NCBI GenBank assembly: GCA_018823745.1
Contig: JAHJHR010000007.1
Coordinates: forward strand, 124,001 to 188,000
Length of the DNA stretch: 64,000 bases
Direction of reading: 5' to 3'
Source: Alphaproteobacteria bacterium
GTDB lineage: Bacteria; Pseudomonadota; Alphaproteobacteria; Oceanibaculales; Oceanibaculaceae
Shown here: positions 1 through 6,898 of the stretch, in pieces
How positions within the stretch are numbered: position 1 is the stretch's first letter
Layout of the letters: each line of letters begins with the position of its first letter
Made by a program: the position numbers and the translations under genes
Notes under the pieces: generated by a model
The model's input: only the letters and a program-made list of their open reading frames with translations
The model's database searches: none
What the model was told of the DNA's origin: nothing

Positions 1-1
1 C

Positions 2-523
2 GGCGCGATCCTGATGCATCTCGCCGAGAAATTCGGTGCGTTCCTGCCGACGGAGCCGGCGGCGCGGGCCGAGACGCTGTCCTGGCTGTTCTGGCAGATG
101 GGCTCCGCGCCTTTCCTGGGCGGCGGCTTCGGCCATTTCTATGCCTATGCACCGGCCAAGTTTGAATACCCGATTAACCGCTACGCCATGGAGACGAAGC
201 GCCAGCTCGACGTGCTCGACCGGCGGCTTGCCGACAATGAATTCATCGCGGGCGATCACTACTCCATCGCCGACATGGCGATCTGGCCCTGGTATGGCGG
301 TCTCGTGAAGGGCTGGCTGTACGACGCGGCGGAATTCCTCGCCGTCCAGGAGTACACGCATGTCAACCGCTGGGCCGACCAGGTCTTCGCGCGACCCGCC
401 GTCGCGCGCGGCCGGAAGGTGAACCGCACCTCCGGCGACCCGTCGAGCCAGTTGCACGAGCGCCACGACGCCAGCGATTTCGACACCCGAACCCAGGACA
501 AACTCAGCGCGACAAACCCGTAA
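2..523 (+). CDS. Glutathione S-transferase, C-terminal part (5' end outside window)
   Basis: The reading frame is open from base 2 to the TAA at 521-523. The residues before the first ATG (GAIL, then MHLAEKFG) match the conserved end of the GST thioredoxin fold, so the ATG at 14 is internal and the gene starts before the window. What is visible is the all-helical C-terminal domain, including the N-capping/hydrophobic-staple stretch SIADMAIWPW. The FLGGGFGHF and EYPINRYAMETKRQLDVLD segments look like the YghU/Ure2p-like class. GSTs of this class conjugate or reduce electrophiles with glutathione in the cytoplasm; the substrate is unknown. It converges with the TRAP permease gene on the other strand. 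Confidence 0.85.
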   Translation, partial: GAILMHLAEKFGAFLPTEPAARAETLSWLFWQMGSAPFLGGGFGHFYAYAPAKFEYPINRYAMETKRQLDVLDRRLADNEFIAGDHYSIADMAIWPWYGGLVKGWLYDAAEFLAVQEYTHVNRWADQVFARPAVARGRKVNRTSGDPSSQLHERHDASDFDTRTQDKLSATNP

Positions 524-559
524 CCATCGCCGGCGGACGCGCCCTGATCCCGATAGGCC

Positions 560-586
560 CCCCGCGGCATCGAAAGTGTCGCGGGG
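560..586. terminator. Stem-loop between convergent GST and TRAP genes
   Basis: A 10-bp stem (CCCCGCGGCA pairing with TGTCGCGGGG, one G-T pair) with a 7-base loop lies in the 84-bp gap between two convergent genes. No U-tract follows on either strand, so a bidirectional transcription stop is only inferred. Confidence 0.35.
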
Positions 587-607
587 AGAGTGCGGTATCC
601 GCGTGCG

Positions 608-2512
608 TCAGCGGCGCGCCCAGAGGAAGATCAACCCGGCGCCAATGATGGCGGAGGCGACAAGCCCGCCGGCATAGGGGGCTATGGCAAGCCCCGCCAT
701 GAGGATTGGTGCGGCGATGTCCACGACGCGCCAGCGTGTTATCCGCGCCCCGCCGAACAGGAAGGCGAAGGCGATGACGAACAGCACGCCGGACAGCAGC
801 GCCTCGCCGATCTCCAGCCAGCCACCGGCGGCCAGCATGCCCGGATAGATCAGGAACAGGAACGGCACCACATAGGTGACGGCGGCCAGCTTCACCGCCT
901 CGATGCCGACCGGCAGCCACGGCGTGCGCGCCAGCCCGGCGGCGATGAACACGGCAACGCAGACCGGCGGCGTGATGACCGAGATGGTGGCGAAGTAAAA
1001 CACGAACATATGCGCCACGATCGGCTCCACGCCGGAGCGGGTCAGCGCCGGCGCCAGTACAGCGGCGACCAGCACATAGGCCGCCGTGGTCGGGATGCCC
1101 ATGCCCAGCACCATGCAGATCGCGGCCACCAGCAGCGCCAGCAGGAAGATGGAATTGCCGGCCAGGCCGGCGATCAGGCTGGAGAGCGAGATGCCCACGC
1201 CGGTCAGATTGATCATTGCCACGAGGATCTGCGCGCCGACCAGCAGCACGCCGATCAGAACCAGCCCGCGGCCGGCATCGTCCAGCGCGTTCACCAGCAG
1301 GCGGGCCATGTCCTTGGCGTCCTGCAGCGAGCGCACGCGTACCAGCACATGGGCGACCACCAGGGCGGCGATCCCCCAGAAGGCCGAGGTCTGCACTGAC
1401 CGGCCGGTGAACACGCCGGTCAGCAGCCCGCCGAACGCCGCCACGATGGGCAGCAGCCGGGCCAGGCGCAGCACCGACGCCCAGGAGGGAATCTGATCCT
1501 CCGGCACCAGCGGCAGCCGACCGCGCAGGGCGACGACATGGACGGTCAGGAAGACGCCCAGATAGAACAGGAAGGCCGGCATGATCGCCGCGATCATCAC
1601 GTCGGCATAGCCGATGCCGAGAATCTCGGCCATCACGAAGGCAGCAGCACCCATGATCGGCGGGGCGATCTGCCCGCCGGTCGACGCCACCGCCTCGACC
1701 GCGCCGGCGAAGGCAGGCGGATAGCCCAGGCGCTTCATCAGCGGGATGGTGAAATTGCCAGTGGTCGCCACATTGGCCACTGCACTGCCGCTGATAGTGC
1801 CGAACAGGCCCGACGCGATGGTCGATATCTTCGCCGCCCCGCCGGGGCTGCGCCCGCCGATGCGTGAGGCCAGATCCATGAAGGTCTGGCCGGTGCCAGT
1901 ATAGAGCAGCATGCTGCCGAACAGCACGAAGGCGGCGATAGTGGTCGAGGCAACGCTGGTCAGCATGCCCCAGATGCCCAGATCGCCCAGCAGCAGCGTC
2001 TCGGTGACGAAATAGATATCGAAGCCGCGATGCGACAGCGGGCCGCTGAGATACTGCCCGAAGAAAGCGTAGGCCAGCCCGGACAGCACGATGCAGGGAA
2101 AGATGAAGCCCACGGCCCGCCGCGCAGCCTCCAGCACGGCGATCACCAGCCCTGCTGTCAGCCACAGATCGTGGCTCTCCGCCATCGGCAGCGAGGTCAT
2201 GATGACCGCGTGGTTCACGGTGATGTAGAGGCAGGCAGCCAGCGACATCAGCACCAGCGCCAGGTCGACGGCCGCCCCCAGCGGCCGCCAGGGGCGGCCG
2301 GCACCCAGCGGATAAAGCAGCAAGGTCACCGTCACCACGAAACCGGTAAAGACGGCGCGCTGGATCAGGCTTTCGAACTGCCCGAACGCTGCGGTGTAGA
2401 GAACGAAGAGGCCCAGCGATACCGCCAGCAGGCGGGTCAGCCCGGCAATCAGGCGGGAGGACCGGCCAAGCGGCCGGCCCTCATCGTTCATCTGGACCTC
2501 TTCGGAACTCAT
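608..2512 (-). CDS. TRAP transporter permease, fused 4TM/12TM type (TAXI partner)
   Basis: This 634-residue membrane protein is the fused small-plus-large permease of a TRAP importer. It has hydrophobic helices almost throughout and TRAP large-subunit signatures such as GSAVANVATTGNFTIPLMKR, GGQIAPPIMGAAAFVMAE and GMGIPTTAAYVLVA. The permease uses an ion gradient to take up the ligand delivered by the periplasmic TAXI protein encoded just upstream. The start at 2512 shares ATGA with the stop of that gene, giving translational coupling. A second ATG at 2491 has a better ribosome site (GAGG five bases ahead), so the first seven residues are uncertain. The ligand is not evident; the neighbouring AtuA-family genes point to a carboxylate or terpene-derived acid. 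Confidence 0.9.
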   Translation of the reverse strand: MSSEEVQMNDEGRPLGRSSRLIAGLTRLLAVSLGLFVLYTAAFGQFESLIQRAVFTGFVVTVTLLLYPLGAGRPWRPLGAAVDLALVLMSLAACLYITVNHAVIMTSLPMAESHDLWLTAGLVIAVLEAARRAVGFIFPCIVLSGLAYAFFGQYLSGPLSHRGFDIYFVTETLLLGDLGIWGMLTSVASTTIAAFVLFGSMLLYTGTGQTFMDLASRIGGRSPGGAAKISTIASGLFGTISGSAVANVATTGNFTIPLMKRLGYPPAFAGAVEAVASTGGQIAPPIMGAAAFVMAEILGIGYADVMIAAIMPAFLFYLGVFLTVHVVALRGRLPLVPEDQIPSWASVLRLARLLPIVAAFGGLLTGVFTGRSVQTSAFWGIAALVVAHVLVRVRSLQDAKDMARLLVNALDDAGRGLVLIGVLLVGAQILVAMINLTGVGISLSSLIAGLAGNSIFLLALLVAAICMVLGMGIPTTAAYVLVAAVLAPALTRSGVEPIVAHMFVFYFATISVITPPVCVAVFIAAGLARTPWLPVGIEAVKLAAVTYVVPFLFLIYPGMLAAGGWLEIGEALLSGVLFVIAFAFLFGGARITRWRVVDIAAPILMAGLAIAPYAGGLVASAIIGAGLIFLWARR

Positions 2513-3465
2513 TTCGGCGCGATCCGATCAGGCAGGGCGACGCCCTTTTCCTTGAAGTATTTGGCCGCGCCCGCATGCAGCGGGATCGAGCCGTAATCGA
2601 CTGTCACCTGCATCAGATCGACGCCTTTCAGCTCGGCCATCGCGCCGGCCTGCATCTCCTTGTCTTCCATCGCCGCCTTGGTGATCTGATAGGCGACGTC
2701 CTCCGACATTTCGGGATGCGCGTGCACCGCGATGCCGATGCTCCAGGTGGTATAGGCCGGCACGCCCTCGGCAGCACCAGCCGGCACGGTGACGACGCTG
2801 ACCTCCGGCATGCCCTTGGCGATCTTGTCGGCCTCGTCCTTGGTCAGCGACAGCACCTTGATCGGCGAGAAGGTGTTGATGTCCAGCGTCGAGCCATCGA
2901 GCTTGTTGCCCGCGCCGCTCTTCACATAACCGATGGCGCGGTTGTCCTTCACCGCATCAACGATGTCGGTGGTGGAGCCGCGCACCGCATCGACCTCCAG
3001 GCCGAGCAGCTTGAACACAGCGTCGGTGGTCGCCTCGGTGGCGGAACCGCGCAGGCCCGGATTGAACTTCTTGCCCTTCAGCCCGGCGACGCTCTCCACG
3101 CCGCTATCCTTGCGCACCACGATATTCTGCGGTGCCGGCACATAGACCCACAGCAGGCGGGTATCGACCGGCTTGCCCTCGAACGCGGCCTGGCCGGCAT
3201 AGGCCTGGTAGCCGGTATTGGTGGTCACCAGCCCCATATCGATCTGCTTGCGGGCCAGCCGGCGCAGATTGTCGACCGTGGCGCCGGTCTCGACCACGGA
3301 GGTCTCGACGCCCTTCACCTTGGCGTTGATGAGCTGCGACAGTGCGACGAAATAGCCGTAATGCGACGACGAGCTGCTGGTGGAGCCGATCAGCAGCTTC
3401 TGCTGGGCGGCGGCGGGCGTGGCGATCAGCGCGGTGAGCGCACAGGCCATGAAGAGTTTACGCAT
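2509..3465 (-). CDS. TAXI-family TRAP solute-binding protein
   Basis: This 318-residue periplasmic receptor starts with a Sec signal peptide (residues 1-20, cleavage after ATPAAA). The mature start KLLIGSTSSSSSHYGYF is characteristic of TAXI proteins (the imp/TTHA1157-like branch of TRAP receptors). Later segments ETGATVDNLRRLARKQIDMGLV and KGKKFNPGLRGSATE form the two-lobed binding fold. Start 3465 is supported by GGGAGGA about six bases upstream. It lies third in the AtuA operon and overlaps the permease start by 4 bp. It should capture the ligand and hand it to the permease at 608-2512. Confidence 0.9.
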   Translation of the reverse strand: MRKLFMACALTALIATPAAAQQKLLIGSTSSSSSHYGYFVALSQLINAKVKGVETSVVETGATVDNLRRLARKQIDMGLVTTNTGYQAYAGQAAFEGKPVDTRLLWVYVPAPQNIVVRKDSGVESVAGLKGKKFNPGLRGSATEATTDAVFKLLGLEVDAVRGSTTDIVDAVKDNRAIGYVKSGAGNKLDGSTLDINTFSPIKVLSLTKDEADKIAKGMPEVSVVTVPAGAAEGVPAYTTWSIGIAVHAHPEMSEDVAYQITKAAMEDKEMQAGAMAELKGVDLMQVTVDYGSIPLHAGAAKYFKEKGVALPDRIAPK

Positions 3466-3495
3466 GGTTGGTCCTCCCTTGGTTTATTGATTGGT

Positions 3496-3837
3496 TCACC
3501 GGATCAGATGGATGAGCGCCTCCGGCACGGTCACTTTCAGGTCGAGCAGGTGGAAACTGAGGCATTTGCCATGCGCATCCAGGTTCAGCGCCTGGGTCAC
3601 GCCGCCATCGAGCACGCCGTCGAGCACGAAATTCATCGCGTGCAGCTTCGGCAGTTCGTGGCGCACCACAGCGCTGGGGGTGCGATGGCGGAAATGCGCC
3701 GTCACCGCCTCCACCGTCACCTGGTCGCGCAGGGTCTCGTACAGCGCCGGGTCATAGGCGATCAGGCTGATATTCAGCCGGTTGCCCTTGTCGCCGGCGC
3801 GGGCATGGGCGATGCGGTGCAGCAGGGTTTCAGCCAT
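3496..3837 (-). CDS. AtuA-related small protein
   Basis: This 113-residue cytoplasmic protein starts MAETLLHRIAHARAGDKGN, which is typical of the small companion of AtuA/DUF1446 proteins. In some bacteria the two parts are fused. Here its ATG at 3837 overlaps the end of the AtuA gene by 8 bp, so the pair is translationally coupled and probably forms one functional unit. Longer upstream starts in the same frame run inside the AtuA gene and have no ribosome site. The molecular function is unknown. The family association is with acyclic terpene utilisation and with other CoA-ester or carboxylate catabolic clusters. Confidence 0.8.
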   Translation of the reverse strand: MAETLLHRIAHARAGDKGNRLNISLIAYDPALYETLRDQVTVEAVTAHFRHRTPSAVVRHELPKLHAMNFVLDGVLDGGVTQALNLDAHGKCLSFHLLDLKVTVPEALIHLIR

Positions 3838-5191
3838 GACGCGCCTCCAGCATGTCGATGCGCGGCCGGGCGGCCTCGCGCGGGACGAAGCAGGAGATTG
3901 TGGAAATCCGCCGCCGGCTGCTGAGGCGGATGCCACCGCCGGCGGCCGGGCCGGTGCAATACAGCGCCTCGATCTCCTGCAGCCCGCGTTCCACCGAGTC
4001 CTTGTCCGGGCCGCTCATGGCGACGCGCAGGCGCACATCGCGGGCGGCGGCCTCATCGGGCGCGAAATCCTGCCAGGCGGCCCCGCCATCATCGGCCAGC
4101 ACGCTCATCACGCCGATCAAATCGAAGCGCAGCTTCAGGCTCTGCGGCGCGCGGCGGCGCACCATCTCGCCGGCCAGCCGGGCGCGGGCGGCGGCGTTCG
4201 GCCCGATGTAGGAAATCTCGCCCTCGCCGATCCAGCCGCCATCGAAGCAGACGGTGACCTTCAGCGTCTCCGGCCGGGCATGGCCGCGAATGCCGTCGAC
4301 GCGCACCCGGTCGCCGCCCAGCTCCACGATCTCCGCGCCGGTGATGTCGGCGGCCACGTCAGGCGTCAGATAGCCCGACGGGTCATGCACCTCGTAGAGC
4401 AGCTGCTCGGTCACGGTGCGCCGGTCGACCAGCCCGCCGCCGGCCGGCTTGCCGATGACGAAGCTGCCATCGGCGTTCATGGTGGCGATGGGGAAGGTCG
4501 CTTCCTCGATATTCGGCACGTCCTTCAGGCCGGGATCGGCGAAATAGCCGCCGGTGACCTGAGCGCCGCATTCCAGCAGATGGCCGGCCATGGTGCCCTG
4601 GGCCAGCCGGTCCCAGTCGTCGGTCGCCCAGCCCAGATGATGAATCATCGGCGCCAGCGCCAGCGACGGGTCGGCGACGCGGCCGGTGACGACGATGTCG
4701 GCACCCTCGGCCATCGCCTGGGCCAGCGGCTCTGCGCCCAGATAGGCATTGGCGGAAATCAGCAGCTTCTCGTCCGGCAGGTCGGGGCAATGGGCGCGCA
4801 GCACCTCCAGCCCGTCAGCCTGCAGCAGATCGTCGCCGGTGATGACGGCGATGCGGCCGTTCAGGCCGGCCTTCGCCATCAGCCCGTCGATCAGCCGGCC
4901 GGCGGCGGGCGGATTGCCGGCGCCGAAATTACCCAGGATGGTGATGCCCGCCTTCAGGCAGTCCGGCAGAATCGGCTGCAATATCGCGGCCAGTTTCGGC
5001 TCGTAACCCAGATCCGGATTCTCCCGGCGGCGCAACTGCGCCAGCGCCAGGGTGCGCTCGCCCAAAGTCTCGAACATCAGGGCCGTGGGCCCGTCACCGG
5101 TCATCAGCTCGCGGACCACCGGCTGGGCGGCATCAATACGGTCGCCGGAAAACCCCGCACCCGATCCAACGCGGATCGATTGGACTGGCAT
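3830..5191 (-). CDS. AtuA-family (DUF1446) protein
   Basis: This 453-residue protein is of the acyclic-terpene-utilisation AtuA family. It shows the family features: an N-terminal RVGSGAGFSGDRIDAA glycine-rich stretch, DLGYEPKLAAILQPILPDC, ILGNFGAGNPPAA, the DIVVTGRVADPSLALAPMIHHLGW block and a C-terminal PDVAADITGAEIVELGGDRVRVDGIRG region. AtuA is required for citronellol/geraniol breakdown in pseudomonads, but its chemistry is not established. The start at 5191 was chosen because AGGAGG lies about eight bases upstream; the ATG at 5215 lacks a site. It is the first gene of a four-gene operon with a TRAP-TAXI importer, divergent from a LysR regulator that probably controls it. Confidence 0.88.
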   Translation of the reverse strand: MPVQSIRVGSGAGFSGDRIDAAQPVVRELMTGDGPTALMFETLGERTLALAQLRRRENPDLGYEPKLAAILQPILPDCLKAGITILGNFGAGNPPAAGRLIDGLMAKAGLNGRIAVITGDDLLQADGLEVLRAHCPDLPDEKLLISANAYLGAEPLAQAMAEGADIVVTGRVADPSLALAPMIHHLGWATDDWDRLAQGTMAGHLLECGAQVTGGYFADPGLKDVPNIEEATFPIATMNADGSFVIGKPAGGGLVDRRTVTEQLLYEVHDPSGYLTPDVAADITGAEIVELGGDRVRVDGIRGHARPETLKVTVCFDGGWIGEGEISYIGPNAAARARLAGEMVRRRAPQSLKLRFDLIGVMSVLADDGGAAWQDFAPDEAAARDVRLRVAMSGPDKDSVERGLQEIEALYCTGPAAGGGIRLSSRRRISTISCFVPREAARPRIDMLEARHG

Positions 5192-5248
5192 TCGCTTTTC
5201 CTCCTTGCGCGGCATCTATCGGCCGCTTCACTTTAGGATTAGGAAAAC

Positions 5249-5269
5249 AATTCATAGGCGTCAAGAATT
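5249..5269. promoter_or_regulatory. Putative LysR-type operator (T-N11-A)
   Basis: AATTC, an 11-base spacer and GAATT form a perfect inverted repeat in the 99-bp gap between the divergent AtuA and LysR genes. This is the canonical spacing of LysR-type regulator boxes. The whole gap is AT-rich compared with its surroundings. Confidence 0.6.
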
Positions 5270-5290
5270 TATGTTCGGTATATATAGATC

Positions 5291-6196
5291 ATGTCTATCA
5301 ATCTGACGCTGCGGCAGCTGAAGGCCTTTGTCGCGGCCAGCCAGGCGAGCAGCTTCAGCGAGGCGGCCGAGCAGCTCGGCATCACCCAGCCCTCGCTCAG
5401 CAGCACCATCCGCAAGATGGAGGAGCAGCTTGGCCTGCGGCTGTTCGATCGCACCACCCGCACGCTGGCGCTGACCGCCGATGGCCGCGACCTGGCGGCC
5501 GTGGCGGAACATCTGGTGCGGGATTTCGAGAAGACGCTGGAATCCCTGATCAGCCGCTCGTCAGGCCAGCGCGGCCGGGTCTCGGTCGCGGTGCTGCCGT
5601 CGATTGCCGCGGCGCTGCTGCCGGGGGCTTTGCACGCCTTCGCTGCGGCCTATCCGGAGGTCGAGGTGACGGTGCGCGATTATCTGCAGGACCGGGCGAT
5701 CAGCGCGGTACGCGATGGGCTGGCGGATTTCGCGGTGACCACCCAGCCGGCAGTCTATCCCGAGCTGACCAGCGAGGAGCTGGGCACCGACGCTTTCCAT
5801 CTGGTCTGCCGCACCGACCACCCGCTGGCGGGCAACAGCCAGACGAGCTGGGCGGAGATCACTGCCTATCCCTTCATTGCCATGGCCGCCTCCACCTCGG
5901 TGCGTCGCTTCGCCGAGGCCGGGCTGGTGCAGGCCGACCGCGCCATCCGCCCGCGCTATGAGGTGGAGCAGATACCCTCGGCAGTTGCCCTGGTCGCGGC
6001 CGGGCTGGGCGTGACGGCGCTGCCGGAGCTGACCTTGCGCATGTTCCCGCACGAAGGGCTGACCTCGGTGCCCATCCTTGACCCGGTGGTGCGCCGCCGC
6101 ATCTGCCTGGTCACCGTCAGCGGCCGCAGCCTCTCAGTGGCGGCCAGCTTCCTCGCGGACGAAATTCGCACCGCTTTTGCGCATCTGCGCCAGTAA
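5291..6196 (+). CDS. LysR-family transcriptional regulator
   Basis: This 301-residue regulator has an N-terminal winged helix-turn-helix (LTLRQLKAFVAASQASSFSEAAEQLGITQPSLS, residues 5-37) followed by the helix-linker and a two-lobed periplasmic-binding-like effector domain from about residue 90. It sits divergent from the AtuA/TAXI operon with a T-N11-A palindrome between them, so it probably activates that operon in response to the imported compound or an intermediate. No Shine-Dalgarno sequence is visible before the ATG, so translation may be from a leaderless or weakly initiated message. It ends six bases before the convergent kdpE. Confidence 0.93.
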   Translation: MSINLTLRQLKAFVAASQASSFSEAAEQLGITQPSLSSTIRKMEEQLGLRLFDRTTRTLALTADGRDLAAVAEHLVRDFEKTLESLISRSSGQRGRVSVAVLPSIAAALLPGALHAFAAAYPEVEVTVRDYLQDRAISAVRDGLADFAVTTQPAVYPELTSEELGTDAFHLVCRTDHPLAGNSQTSWAEITAYPFIAMAASTSVRRFAEAGLVQADRAIRPRYEVEQIPSAVALVAAGLGVTALPELTLRMFPHEGLTSVPILDPVVRRRICLVTVSGRSLSVAASFLADEIRTAFAHLRQ

Positions 6197-6202
6197 GGAT
6201 AT

Positions 6203-6898
6203 TCACGCCCCCGTCACCAGACGATAACCGACGCCGATCTCGTTTACGATAAGCTTCGGATTGGCGGCATCGTCACCCAGTTTCTGGCGCAGATGGCCGA
6301 TATAGACGCGCAGATACTGGGTGTCGCTCAGATGCGCCGGTCCCCAGACCTCGCGCAGCAGATAGTCATGGGTCAGCACCCGGTCGGCATGAATGACCAG
6401 CAGGCGCAGCAGGTCAAATTCCTTGCGGCTGAGCTTCACCGGCGTGCCGGCCAGCGTCACCTGATGGCGCGCCAGATCGACCTCCAGATCGCCGATCCGG
6501 TGCATTGCCTGGGCGGCCCCTTCCTCGGCGGGGCGGCTGCGCAGCGCGGCGCGCAGGCGGGCCATGAACTCGGCAATGCCGAAGGGCTTGGTGATGTAGT
6601 CATTGGCGCCGCTGTCGAGTGCCGCTACCTTCTCCGCCTCCGCCGCGCGTACCGACAGAACGATGATCGGCACCGGCGACCAGTCGCGAATGCGGGTCAC
6701 CACCTCCTGCCCGTCCAGATCCGGCAGTCCCAGATCGAGCACCACCAGATCGGGCGTCCGGGTGGCGCAGAGATCGATGCCCTGCTTGCCGGTCGCCGCC
6801 TCGATGACCTCAAAGCCATTGGCCTCCAGGCTGATGCGCAGAAACTTGCGAATCTGCGGCTCGTCATCAATGACGAGAATGCGGGCGATACCGCTCAT
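6203..6898 (-). CDS. kdpE: KdpE response regulator
   Basis: This 231-residue OmpR-type regulator has a receiver domain (residues 5-115) with acidic D11/D12, phosphoacceptor D55 in VVLDLGLPD and K104 in ITKPF. A winged-helix DNA-binding domain follows (about 130-227, with KLSRKEFDLLRLL and RVYIGHLRQKL). It overlaps kdpD by 4 bp as the last gene of the kdp operon. When phosphorylated by KdpD it should activate kdpFABC under potassium limitation or salt stress, probably through the direct repeat at 14320-14338. Confidence 0.96.
   Translation of the reverse strand: MSGIARILVIDDEPQIRKFLRISLEANGFEVIEAATGKQGIDLCATRTPDLVVLDLGLPDLDGQEVVTRIRDWSPVPIIVLSVRAAEAEKVAALDSGANDYITKPFGIAEFMARLRAALRSRPAEEGAAQAMHRIGDLEVDLARHQVTLAGTPVKLSRKEFDLLRLLVIHADRVLTHDYLLREVWGPAHLSDTQYLRVYIGHLRQKLGDDAANPKLIVNEIGVGYRLVTGA

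Noticed and set aside
504-2165. Long minus-strand frame of 553 codons
   Set aside because: It lies within the TRAP permease gene in another frame, is Arg/Gly/Ala-rich and has no domain; it is a GC-skew shadow.
2575-5236. Long plus-strand frames (449 and 484 codons)
   Set aside because: They are antisense to the TAXI and AtuA genes, with His/Gln/Arg-rich low-complexity text typical of the reverse strand of GC-rich genes.
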